From Boletus sp. NGJ (lineage: Eukaryota; Basidiomycota; Agaricomycetes; Boletales; Boletaceae), in assembly GCA_019096195.1 (NCBI GenBank), contig JAGTXK010000021.1:620001-684000 (forward strand): a stretch of DNA of 64,000 bases, written 5' to 3'. The notes under the pieces are model-generated. The model was given only the letters and a program-made list of their open reading frames with translations. It was not told the DNA's origin and did not search any database. The translations under genes were made by a program, and so were the position numbers. This document shows, one piece after another, positions 37,496-48,585 of the stretch (position 1 is the stretch's first letter; each line of letters opens with the position of its first letter).

Positions 37496-37504
37496 AAACT
37501 CTGA

Positions 37505-38841
37505 ATGGGACCCATGACCCAGGACAACACCTCCCTGTTCATACTCCTAGCCTGTGTATCTGCTGCCCTTACCCAAGCTCATCTTCAAAGACAATACCCT
37601 GACCTAGATATTCCCAAACACACAGGCTCACACTCCTGCTTCTGCCGTATCAACTACTGCCCCTATCACCACAACTGGTAGATGGCCATTACTCCCCTCT
37701 CTGTATGCCTCAACCGACTCTCCCCCACCCATCGCCGAAATCTCTATGCTACCATTCTCAATGACCCCATTGCAATCCGAACCCTCTAATCTATCCCCTT
37801 CTTCTCTTGTGATGGATCACTCGTCCAACTCGTCGCCCTCTATAGATCCTACTCCTCACTTCAATCCATTCTCTCCAGGACCACCGGGCACTCAGCAAGT
37901 CCCCATGTCTCCAATGCCCAACAGACTGCCAAGGAAGAAAGAGCAACGGAAAGTATCCTCGAGATTTGCAAACTTATTCTCAACCTCCTTTTCATCAAAG
38001 GATTCAACTACTCCCTTGCCCTTCTACCCATCAACACCCGTGATCGCCTCCTCCACACCACCCTCCTCTCCCTCTCAGAAGAAGAAAGTCACCTTTTCTT
38101 TGCCCCCTCATCGACCACCCTGCCCTTCTACCCCATTCTATCTCGACAAGCCCCTTCCATGGTGGAGCGACCCTTGGAGAACATCAATGGAATCAAGGCA
38201 CTAACAGAGTTGATAGAGACCCTCCAGAAACACGGAGAGCCCAGTCCTCTGATGACACCCTTGTCGCCTCCCCTTCCTCCACAACCTCCAACCCCTCCTC
38301 CTGAGGAACCACCACAGTACCAGTCCTTCCAGTTCCTCCCCCAGCCCTTTCCCAACCCACCAGAACCCTCCACCAACAGGGAGCCATGGTATTCTTAGTC
38401 AGCCTCCCCTCTCGCCCCAATGACCAAGGTCTTCTCAACACACTGGGGGACACTACAATGAGGAGCCCTCCTCCTTCCTCCATTCCCATTCCTGGGGCCA
38501 CCGCAAGCACCTCTCCTACCAGCCATTCCGACTCAATGGCTAGTCATCCCCATCCCCTGCCCTGCACCCAACCAACTCATCACCATCGAGCTTCCATCAC
38601 CAGCATCCGCTGCTTCAAATGCGGACATCAAGGTCATCTTCGGCCTGCCTGCCCCCACTACCGCTGCCCCTACTGTAGGGTGGTTGCCCCCAACCATCCA
38701 CAGTATGCTTGCCCACAAAGAGCTTGCACCTACTGTGGGGGAAGAGGACATGGTTACCAGACCTGTCCCAGCCAGGGGATCTTCGACGACTCCTGGGACC
38801 TTACTGGCTACAAGGAGAACAAGGGAGACAGAAGTTCTTGA
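37505..38841 (+). other. Extra 3' region with zinc knuckles, gypsy family
   Basis: After the chromodomain, about 1.3 kb carry additional protein-like sequence. It has a hydrophobic start (SLFILLACVSAALTQA) and a proline-rich middle (about 38,230-38,390). It ends in a run of cysteine-rich knuckles, with CFKCGHQGHLRPACP near 38,612 and CTYCGGRGHGYQTC near 38,729. Standard chromoviruses end soon after the chromodomain. The same region exists in the other copy, so it belongs to the family. Nucleic-acid binding is inferred from the knuckles only. Fossil; broken. Confidence 0.75.
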
Positions 38842-38871
38842 GATGGAACTTCAAGACTACGAAGGGGGTAA

Positions 38872-39789
38872 TGTTACAGTCACAGAAGGGGGTACATCTT
38901 TTCCTCTCCCTTCACCCTCCATAGGACTATGGGACAACTTATTCCTCGACTTGGACCAGGGATTCCCCTGGAACTCCCCCACAACACCAACTCAGGCATT
39001 GCCCCATCTGGAACTCCCTTTCTAGGAAGTTACCTGTTTAGTTTGGACACCGCCTTCCTATTTCGTTGATACATGCTTTTCACCTCTTTTGATCTGATCA
39101 TAGACATTGCCTCCTCAACTGTGCTCTCTCACGCACAGCCTAGTATTCCAACCTACCATTTGACTGATGCCTTGATCCATTATGGTAATCTTCTGTCTGC
39201 GACTTACGATTACCATATATGATATAAAGCCTGCCCTAGATGGACAGGGCCTATACATAGGGATGCTGGCCCTTCATGTAACTCTAACCTAGATCTACAC
39301 AACTTCCCATGTAATCTACCCAGCTTCCCCAGCTCCTGATTCCACTTCACCTCAAAAGCCCGCTCTCGCTCTGGAGGTGATCGCCCTTGTGCTTATGATC
39401 ATCTTCCTCATCACTTCACACTTGTGTGGCCTCATTGTTGTCCATACCCGCTTCTAAAGCTTTGGCAACTCCAACGCCAACAGAGGTTGGCCTGTATAAG
39501 CCCAGGACTCCACCACCGGCATTAGGCCGTGTAAGCCCAGGACACTTAGTTGCTGGCCTCCACATTCCAGTCTGCCCTTCCTTCTAGGAGGATTGTGCCA
39601 CCATGGTAAATCCAAGACTCTGCCATTGGTTGTAGAGGCAACCAGAACACTCTACATAAAGCTAGCAGTCGGTTCCCAGTCCAAGGAACCATTGGGCCTT
39701 GGGAGGTATTTTCCCCTCAAGTCCTGCTAGTCCAGTAATCAAACAGGTTGATTACTCGGGAACATGTCACATTGTTACCTGGCGTAACA
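38872..39789 (+). repeat. Gypsy 3' LTR
   Basis: 918 bp, preceded by the purine tract GAAGGGGGTAA and followed by the GCTTG duplication. Partner of 31,500-32,421. Confidence 0.93.
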
Positions 39790-39794
39790 GCTTG

Positions 39795-39912
39795 TCTTGT
39801 GATGCAGCGGAGCATATGTAGGACCTGTTGATAATGTCCACTTCATTGGATTGTCTCATGATGTGGCAGAACCATATGTAAGATTCATTGATAATGTCTG
39901 CCTCATCGGACT
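39795..39912. repeat. Two-unit tandem repeat of about 60 bp
   Basis: Two units in a row share TTGTCT(T/C)(G/A)TGATG, CATATGTA(G/A)GA and TTGATAATGTC(C/T). Part of a third unit lies on the other side of the gypsy element near 31,435-31,460. Confidence 0.6.
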
Positions 39913-42900
39913 ACCAATGGAAACCATGTAACTAACTACTGCTAACTACTGTTACTGTGGGTAAAGATCAGAATGAACAGCCAGCAAGAATGTGCTCTAC
40001 CCCCTCTCCCCCACTCTTCCACAAAAATGAAAACAAGCATCAGGTACTGAAACCTGGAGTGTACATACAGTATTTGATGCTGGCAATAGTTGGGATGCTG
40101 ACACTTATCCAGGATCCTTTTATACCTGACTTGTGGGTATATTTGCATAGGCCAGGGGCATAATTGGGACACTGGAAGTGATGAGCAGGGGATGGTCACA
40201 CTCAACATGGGAGATGAATGGGTCATGAGAGGGTCCTCATCAGACAATGATCAGGCAGGGGTTTTTGTTGTTGCCACAACTTTAAATATTGCCAACACAT
40301 TTGTTCCCAGTTTAAACTTCAAAAATACCCCTAGTTCTTTTGTTCATCTATATTTCAAGTTCTGGCTACCATGCTACACACAATAAAATTTGAAGTATTG
40401 TCTAGGAATGGGTGTGAATCATATACTTAAAGTTATTGATTTAGTATAGTTTGCATTCAAACTTGTTATTTAATCCAATATTTAATATGAGAAAGGATGT
40501 CAGCCCACACTTGAAGTTTTACCATCGCACAATTGTCAACCTAAACTTCAACTACTGTACTGTCTTCACATTTTGCACAACATTTAAACCTATTCTAAAT
40601 ATTGGTTTTTGTGTTGTGTTTGTGCCGCTGTACACCTACGAGCACAGCCAGCTTCATGAGATTTGATTCCCCGAGTGCAAAAAAAAACAGTCTTTACAAG
40701 CAACCTTCACTGTGGATGCTGATGACTGTATATATTTACGTTTTGTGGGCATGGTGTAGGAAATCTGTGAGCTGGAAGGTGCAGAGAAGAGATAATCACA
40801 GTATTTATCAGAAGAAGAACAAGTGTACAGTATATTGATTTTCGATTATGAGTTCAACCCAAGTTGGATCTGATGACCTACGATGACTGATTATCTGATG
40901 AGGCGCTCGCCGTAAAGAATAGTAACAGTGTTACGTGCTGAAGTCACTTGAGCCAACCACCACAGCGACTCGGATGTACACCATATTCGACCCCGTCAAA
41001 CCACCCGTCTCCCCTCGCCGCATACAATTTCTCCGACTCACCTCGCGCCAAATTAATCTACATGCCTTCGTCTCCCCTTCAGTTCAGTTATTTCGCTGGA
41101 TTATAACGGATTCATCCAACGAGGACTCGGAGATGATAGCACTCTACGTAACTGAGGTCAACTCTCCAGCCATCTGCTGGACCGAGACTCTACTTTAAAT
41201 TCCCTTTGCCTATCTGGAGAGGCGTAGCGTCTGATCAACTGGTCGACTTCTCGGGAAAAAGTCTTGAAGCAAGAAGCTTAGCGAACTGCGACGCATAGAT
41301 ATTGAGCGTGTTCTGAATAGGCCGAAACTTTGAAAACTCGCCTCAGCAAGCACTTTGGTAGACCCACTTGTAGCTACAAGCGCCGATGTGTCCGGCAACC
41401 AGACACAACAGTGCGCCGTGGATCTTGTCCGTTGTGAGGGGGCTCCACCCTCCATCTACGAACTTGAACCGGGAGAGCTCAAATTTACGAGGCGGAAACT
41501 AGCACGCGTCCAACGATGTATATCCATCCGTCCTAACCCGCACAGATACCTAACCGTGCTCCTGCACCATTTGTTCTGAAGGGGCAACTTCAGATCTCTT
41601 GATGAGAAACTGGTTGAGCGTATCAAGGGTATATCATAGCGGACTTATCGGTCGTTTGCACTCCGCTCAGGACTGCACTACCACGCACATTCCCGGGCGT
41701 ACGTTCGTCTTGTGTTTCCCGGCGACAGTGTTCAATTTCGTCAAGCATCTATGATGGGGGGAATTGCGCGGCATGCTTGTTGCCACGGAACACAGGTTTG
41801 AAATTTGAATCTCCTCATTTTGTCCGTCTTTTCTTCACATGCTAGCTAAGCGATACCACTTCAAAACGTACTAGTGGAACTGCCACACGTTCATCGCTGG
41901 AAGGACCTGGTATGGCCGCCCTAACACCATGACATTTTCTCGTAATCTCAAAACGGGGAAATAGCTTCCAGCCTCCAGGATAGTAAGTGGTGACTTCCAC
42001 GTCATACCCCTTGGTTAACCATTCAACACCAGCGGTTATAATGTTCTCTGAATATCAAGAGTTTTTAATGTTTATAGAAAAGGAACATCAAGTCATTCCA
42101 CCGTCAGCTGACGAGTTCAACCCAGCAGAAGCAGCTGATGCCGCGAGGGATCTCTGCCTAGTGGGCGGAGCATTGGGTAGATCTACGAGGAGTTGTGCAT
42201 CGCACAGCTCAGAAATCGTCCATCTCTTTGGACCGATACTCTCCCTGTTCTTTCTCGATGGACAATCATGATGCACCTATCCATGTGATGACAATAGCTG
42301 CATAATCGAATGGATAGGGTGAGTCACATAACATTGTGTCCTCATGCTGCTCGTATTAGGTTCGATCGTGGGCTGTCCACACACATATACCGTTCCATTC
42401 GCAATGCCCTGCTAGCCGGGATAAACTCTGGTTGCCGAGTTAAATATGACGTTTCTCCTTGTTGACCCCAATATGAAGCCACGAAGTTTACGGCCACACG
42501 TGAGAGCGGCGCAGTGTCTTTTGTTTACTACAGCCACTTCGAGAGAAGAAGGACAACTCTTCGGCTAACGAGGCATCGCCATCCACTGACTGCTTCCAGG
42601 GTTATCGAGTCGCAGGAAGTTGGCCACGGCGATCATGAGGATGACGGCTTCTTACTTATCCTCGGCGGATACCAGATCTAGAGATTTAGCATTCTTCTAT
42701 CTCTATCAGATCCACCGTTCCCACTGACAAGTTTCACACATCATGATCTTGCAATTGAATGATCCTGAATTCCACGACCATGATGTCCTCTCGGAGAATT
42801 GCGAGTAAATCAATGAGTCTAAATCACACAGCAAAACGCAACCTTAAAACCTCCACGGCCTTTCCGGCGGTACGTTTTGCTTATTTTTCGTTGGCGGAGG

Positions 42901-43140
42901 TTCCGCTTAATCAATTGTGTTACATTTTTAGTGTGCGTCGAACCCATCATGTTTTCACACCACTTTGACAGCAACTTGGCAGCACAGATCCGATATCTGA
43001 TACCATTGGTTGCACGCTGTGTGTGAGTCACTGGACTGGGTTCAACATGTCTTCTTAACCGAATAACATGGGATGAGTGTTCCCTGAACGTGGAGTGGCC
43101 CGTCGCATGGTTCTGCCGAAATTTCACAAGTAGTCTTGTA
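39913..43140. other. Island edge and intergenic; no gene recognised
   Basis: To about 40,900 the sequence is AT-rich and CpG-poor; from about 40,920 CpG becomes frequent and stays so to the window end. Open frames at 40,935-41,198, 41,355-41,579 and 41,987-42,271 (+) have coding-like composition but no domain I recognise and no convincing splice chain. They could be relics of a gene next to the terpene synthase. Nothing further can be supported. Confidence 0.45.
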
Positions 43141-43146
43141 ACTGCA

Positions 43147-43152
43147 TATAAG
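43147..43152 (+). promoter_or_regulatory. Possible TATA box of the terpene synthase
   Basis: TATAAG in CATATAAGAGC lies about 46 nt before the proposed ATG at 43,193. The position allows a short 5' leader. This is by eye only. Confidence 0.4.
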
Positions 43153-43192
43153 AGCAAGGCAGGTCCAGCCCACATTTCCGACACACACTGCA

Positions 43193-44255
43193 ATGCTCGA
43201 TACGCAACTGGTAAGGAACATGTCGAGGAAGGCTCACGTCAATTAACACACCTTGCAGATCCAAACCGCACGTGAAAACATTCGCTCACTTCTCGAGCAA
43301 TGTAATGTTATATACGAGGTCACCCCGTTTGACGAAGACCTGTATCGGGAATGTATCGACGATGCGATGCAACGTGGCTACCCAGTGGACGGCGATCCGG
43401 CTGTGCTAACGTGTCTGCGACTGGGGGTCGAGTATGCAGCAACCGCTGGCGTGCATCTCCCCCACCGTCCGACCCAGATATGGATCGCACTGTACACGGC
43501 GTACGCCACCATCGTGGACGACGCGACCAACCATTTCGTAGCAGAGATACCCAACATCTATCTATTCAATGAACGATTTATCAGGAGGAAACCGCAGGGG
43601 AGTGCCCTCCTGGATGCATTTGCAGATATCATCCATCGGGCATCGGACCACTATCAGCCCATTGCCTCTCATTTAATCATCACATCGACGTTGAACTTTG
43701 TCACTGCCACGTTACTAGAGAACGAAACGAGCTCTATGAAGGTATTACCGTCGAATATACCTTTGAGAACATGTCGCTGACGACGACAAATAGATCTCGA
43801 GCGCTGCACAACAGTATCCTACCTACCAGCGATTCATGTCTGGTTTCGGGGAAACCTATCCACTCATGGTGTTTCCGCGAGAGATCCCCTTGAATGACTA
43901 CATTCAGGCAATCCCAGAGCTTTCTCTGTTCATCCATAGCGCCAAGTGTGTACCTTGTCCTGTCTCACGCCGACTCTTTATTCATGACCTATCTAGCGAT
44001 GTGTTATCCTTCTACAAGGAAGAGCGAGTAGGCGAGATGACCAACCAGATCTCCATGCTCGCTGCTCGCACCCAGAAATCAAAATTAGAAGCATTTGGTG
44101 AGCTGACGGAGACGACGATTGACTTGTACAAGAGGATTGTAGACATATTGGAGGGGTCTCCGGAAGTTTGCGAAGTATTCAAACATTTCACGGCGGGATA
44201 TGTTCGCTTCCACACCTCCACAGCAAGGTATCAATTAGAGGACTTGGACTTGTAG
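43193..44255 (+). CDS. Sesquiterpene synthase, trichodiene synthase (TRI5) family
   Basis: The enzyme would cyclise farnesyl diphosphate with Mg2+ in the cytosol. Four exons (43,193-43,210; 43,259-43,741; 43,794-43,945; 43,997-44,255) join in frame to a 303-residue protein. The Asp-rich motif is TIVDDATN (Asp93-Asp94). The second metal motif is NDVLSFYKE (residues 218-226), matching NDxxSxxKE exactly; its Asn codon is split by intron 3. The C-terminal GYVRFHTSTARYQLEDL matches the family's pyrophosphate-binding end. It is shorter than the roughly 375-residue Fusarium TRI5, as usual for mushroom members. The start gives a 6-codon first exon before a GT-AG intron; a different 5' exon is possible. 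Product cannot be told from sequence. No P450 or other tailoring gene is seen nearby. Confidence 0.88.
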
Positions 44256-46070
44256 ATGTTGTATTATATACCCCTTAGACTGTACTCACAACATCTGCAC
44301 AGTTCAATAGAACACTCATCAGTGGTGGGTACGCCGCGTGAACGGGCCCGATGATCATTGTTTCTTGAAAAATCCCTGCCTCCTGTTCCTATCGGTGGCC
44401 GTCGGTAATTAGGTGGCCAGCAAACCAGAGATTGGATGTACATCACCTCGGATTTCCGATTACGTCTGTCGGCCTCTGCTTGTGACGACACATACGAGAG
44501 GCTAGTGGAGAAATTGGGAGTGTGGTCACACACGGAGAAGAGTCTCAATTATCATTTAATATCCTCGGCCTTCTTTTCTCCGTCGTAATGTGTACAACAA
44601 ATGGGTTACATCCCAATATGCCAGCCGCTCGTCTGTTTCCCAGAATTCCTATCTTATCTATTTTGCATGCAATTAGGATCTGGAAGGAGTGTTGGATGAA
44701 CACAGAGATGTCAACAAGGATGCGGAGACGGGCAAGTGGATAGGGAGAGCCAGTATTGACATACCCTGTCTCCTATTCAAAGAAGGCGAAGTGTGCCAAA
44801 TGGGATATTTGCTGCCTGCATGCGATGTGTGTACACCCTGCGCATAAGCGAAAAGCGTTGGGGCCCAAATGGTAAAGGAATGTTTTGAACGGGTGTGGAC
44901 AAATGTCACCGTGACATCGAGTGAAAACGGTGGAGACTTTAAGAGTGGTTCTGCTCGTCTACGACAATGTCGCTGGGCGCACGTACTCCAGAACAGGATT
45001 GGCTGATCTCACTTCGAAGGGATCTCAGCAAGGGAAAGATGATGGTCAAGGTATTGAGAATCTGAGAGTGACAGGAAAAGACGTACCAAACCATTTACAT
45101 AAAGTCCTGGATACACACGATATAGATAGTGTAGATTGTTATCTTATTTATAACTTGCCCTTGTATGAAACGAATCCAGCGGCTGACGCGGGTGCTTGCG
45201 GCGTGCAGCTAGATGCTCGTCGTGATCCTCGAGCTGAGCATATGCTAAGTAGTGCCCCGGAAATAGCTCTATTTCTTTACCTCTCAGTACCAGTTCGTCA
45301 AACCTCTTTCTCGTCGGCGCCTTTGTCGAAGACGTGGTGTGAAGGTCGCGACCATTATAGGCATGTCACCACAACTTCCCTGTTGTTCCGGCAACCCCAT
45401 ATGCGAACACAGAACCCAAGCCAGACTTCGGCCTCAATGAGCAATTTCATCTTCCAGAGTCGCCGTACGAAACGACTACAGGCGAAACAGGCATCTGCTG
45501 GATCGAGAACCCATAGAATCCTGTTTCCCTACGTGGGTAGGTGTGGGCATCAGATGGTTTGATGGTCGTGATTGACGACTCGGAGCTTGTGACGTATAAT
45601 AGATCTGAACTCGTGCGCTTGAACACTCCAGAGTCGTACATAGACACCTGTACAACCTGTTCCGAAGGTGACCCATCTCTTGGGAAGAATCTGATCGGTT
45701 GACCAAGGAGCGTAAGCGTTTCAAGGCAGTGGACGGGTCGATCGCGCATCTCGGAGAATGGCCAAGAAAAGGCCGGGAGAGGGATCGCAAGCCAGGTGCT
45801 GCTGGCAAAAAGCCCCGTGGCGCGCCTCCAAAGAAGACAAGTAATGGGAGGGCGAGGAGCGAGAAGAGCCCATCGCGAAGAGGAATACGAATTAGTAGCC
45901 TCGCGACCTTTTTCGTTTACTTTGAGAGTGGTGTGTGTAGTGAACCAGGTCTGGCTAGGACAGCCTTCCTGTATTCGTAACGCTGAGCTGCCAAAGGAAT
46001 TGCAGAGTCACACGGAAAGAGTCTTCACATGGAAGACTAGATCAAGTCACAGTGTGGGTTTGCCCCACCC
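44256..46070 (+). other. Coding-like fragments of unknown nature
   Basis: An exon-like frame of 56 codons runs 44,677-44,847 after a good acceptor (CAATTAG). It reads DLEGVLDEHRDVNKDAETGK and continues GKWIGRASIDIPCLLF. A second cryptic frame ends at about 45,510 with PDFGLNEQFHLPESPYE and GETGICWIENP. A long plus-strand frame (44,921-45,562) and a basic, lysine/arginine-rich one (45,699-45,980) are also open. I do not recognise any of them and cannot link them into one gene. They may be remains of one or two genes or a poorly resolved intron-rich gene. Confidence 0.35.
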
Positions 46071-46076
46071 GAAGAG

Positions 46077-46085
46077 AATAAATAG
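46077..46085 (+). promoter_or_regulatory. Possible TATA-like element of the carboxypeptidase
   Basis: AATAAATAG lies about 50 nt before the ATG at 46,133. Weak evidence, by position and composition only. Confidence 0.3.
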
Positions 46086-46132
46086 CGGTAAGTTAGCGGA
46101 CAGGTGTCACGATTCTCCGCTCTCTCGTGGCA

Positions 46133-48144
46133 ATGTTTCTCAACGGGCTTGCTTTGCTGTCGCTGGCCGCCCTTACTCACGCCTCGTCGCAGTCAGTTTT
46201 GGGCTTAAAGCAACCTCAGGCTGCTGCAAAAGCCTACGCCGAACCCGGGTATGCTGCATCGTACGACGATGGGCTGTTCACGCCGGTTGAGCACCTCGGT
46301 GCTCTCTCGGCCGACAACTTCACCACCGTTGGCCATCCATACTTCCCAAACCACAGCGTCAGGATAAAGAAATCGAACTTTTGTGATGAAACTGTAAAGT
46401 CAGTTGGCATCTCTTTACCCTTTCGACTTGAAGTTCACGTGTGCTCGAGTGCTTACACAGGATACATCGACATCGAAGCTCGACATATTTTCTTCTACTT
46501 CTTCGAGAGTCGCAATGATCCTGCGACGGACGATGTCATTTTCTGGACCAATGGTGGTAAGTTCTAGTCCTCGACGCAAACACAATATCTCATGAGAATT
46601 CGGACAGGCCCAGGTTGCTCTTCCAGTCTTGGTCTTTTTATGGAACTGGGTCCTTGCAGGGCGCTTTCCGGAAACGGCACAACCTATCACGCGGAATCAT
46701 GGAACACCAATGCGAACATTTTCTTTGTCGATCAGCCCATCGGTGTTGGCTTTTCGTATGCCGATTATGGCGAATCGGTGGTATGTAGCACGTCTAGTTG
46801 ACACGGACGCCCCGCGTACTCAACTGCTCGACAGAGCACGACCGAAGAGGCTGCCAAAGACATTGCCGCTTTCGTAGCCATCTTCTTTGAGACCTTTAGC
46901 CAGTTCAAGGGCCGTGCCTTCCATATGGCGGGTGAATCATACGGTGTAAGCCCATACAAACTACATTTCGTGAGAACCAAACAAAACGTCTTGCCAGGGT
47001 CGTTATATCCCTGTCTTTGCAGCTGAAGTGTACGATCAAAACGCCAAGCTGGTCGCCGCCGGATTGACACCAATCAATTTGCAGTCCGTAATGATTGGTA
47101 TGTCGAAACCACACCATCAGTACGACTGACCAACGCTCGTGGTCAGGAAATGGTATTGTTGATTACTTTACGTTGACCCCGTCATACATCGACATGCAAT
47201 GCACGACTGCCTCGGTGTTCCCGATTGCAAGCATTAGGCGAGTCGAATAAATCTTGCGCAAGACGTGCACTTACGAATGTTACAGTTCATGCGTGCGGAT
47301 GAAGCAAGCTGTGAGTGTCCCCATGCTTTTATGAACTATTTGTTGATCTTGGATATAGCTACCTCGGTGCCAGAAGTGGACTCTCGAGTCGTGTATCAAC
47401 CAATTCGATTCATTGAGTTGCGGCGCAGCTCGCAGCTTTTGCGACAGCGAACTTTCCGATCCCTTTTTCGCTACAGGTATACCCAGCGAAATCTGGAACG
47501 TGTTGATGATATCTAATTGACGTTCACAGGGATGAACCCATACGACATTAGCAAGAAATGTGAGGGTGACCCTGCGGACCTCTGTTACCCTGTGACGAAG
47601 TAAGGGGTTATGTTGCCTGCTTGATGTATTGTCATGACCAGGTTTCAGGAACATAGGAGAATACCTTGACCTTCCTTCCACTCGCGAGCTTCTCGGTGTG
47701 GACGCATCCATCACCTCAAACTTCAGCTCCTGCAGTGATACCGTCGGGAATGCATTTAACGGAGCTCAGGACGAATACCACTCAACGTATACCCAGGTTT
47801 CTGGACTCCTTGAGCGTGGAGTCCGTGCACTCATTTATGTCGGAACGTACGACTGGATCTGTAACTGGATCGGCAACGAGCGTTGGACGCTCAAGATGCC
47901 CTGGAGTGGACAGGAGGCATTTGTAAGCCAGCCATTGAGAGAATGGCAGATCGATGGGCAGGTCGTTGGCAAGACGAGAAGTGCTAATGGATTGAGGTTT
48001 GCTACCGTCAATGGGGCTGGACATATGGTGAGTTCCGTCGTCGCTTGTTGGGACAATATGCTGATGAGAGCTCAGGTTCCGTATGATAAGCCCAAGGAAG
48101 CACTGGCACTCGTACAGAGGTGGCTGGCACAGCAGGATCTTTGA
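46133..48144 (+). CDS. Serine carboxypeptidase, family S10 (carboxypeptidase Y type)
   Basis: The enzyme removes C-terminal residues from peptides, usually in the vacuole or secreted. Eleven exons join in frame to 497 residues: 46,133-46,398; 46,450-46,556; 46,608-46,780; 46,835-46,945; 46,998-47,097; 47,147-47,237; 47,286-47,310; 47,374-47,476; 47,530-47,599; 47,649-48,027; 48,076-48,144. A signal peptide ([19 protein letters not shown]) is followed by the mature start [16 protein letters not shown]. Family blocks are [35 protein letters not shown] and [11 protein letters not shown]. The catalytic triad is Ser217 (GESYG), Asp417 (GTYDWICNW) and His474 (GAGHM). Length is normal. Intron 6 begins GC instead of GT. 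Exon 7 is only 25 nt; its 3' boundary is the least certain. A decayed tandem copy follows. Confidence 0.9.
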
Positions 48145-48585
48145 GGCCCCATGCCCGGCGGCGCATTCAAGTATTGGTTACTCTGTACCTCGACCTAGCG
48201 TGAGAATTGCGCAGAACCATTGCACTAGCTTTATTTGGATACACTCCTGCTCATAAAAATGAAAAGCTAAGCTGAGGCCCAACACTAACTCTTTCACAAG
48301 CCATTGAGAGCTGTGATTGGGGACTAGTGACTCTGACTTGGTTGACTCTGGCAGAACTTCTGGCTAAGTTGACACATATGGTGCCTGTGGACAAATTACA
48401 ATTACACGAACAATTATTCGCTACTGTGATGAAACATTCTCGAGTGTCGCTTACAGAACCCGAAAGCACTGCGGGCTTGTTCGCTCGAGTCTCACTTGGC
48501 CCCGGTAATGTAAAAACTGACAAAAGACTCGGAAGAGAATAAGAAGGTGGCGAGCGGGTGTGTTTCTCCCCATCTTCGCTCTCCA
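48145..48585 (+). other. Intergenic between carboxypeptidase copies
   Basis: About 440 bp. No gene seen. It would hold the terminator of the first copy and the former promoter of the second; a poly(A)-type signal is not obvious. Confidence 0.4.

Larger units (their letters stand above)
31500..39789 (+). mobile_element. Ty3/gypsy chromovirus with both LTRs and target duplication
   Basis: The element is bounded by LTRs 31,500-32,421 and 38,872-39,789, both TGTTACAG ... GTAACA. It is flanked by the exact 5-bp duplication GCTTG (31,495-31,499 and 39,790-39,794). Parts in order are gag, protease, reverse transcriptase, RNase H, integrase, chromodomain, and an extra 3' region with zinc knuckles. 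It is structurally full length (8,290 bp) but broken at several places, so it looks inactive. The two LTRs differ by a few percent by eye, so the insertion is older than a recent burst, yet it keeps far more CpG than the copy at 1.2-7.1 kb. Confidence 0.95.

Noticed and set aside
40935-42271. Possible gene from three plus-strand frames upstream of the terpene synthase
   Set aside because: No domain, no convincing splice chain, and no conserved motif; kept only as a note in the intergenic entry.
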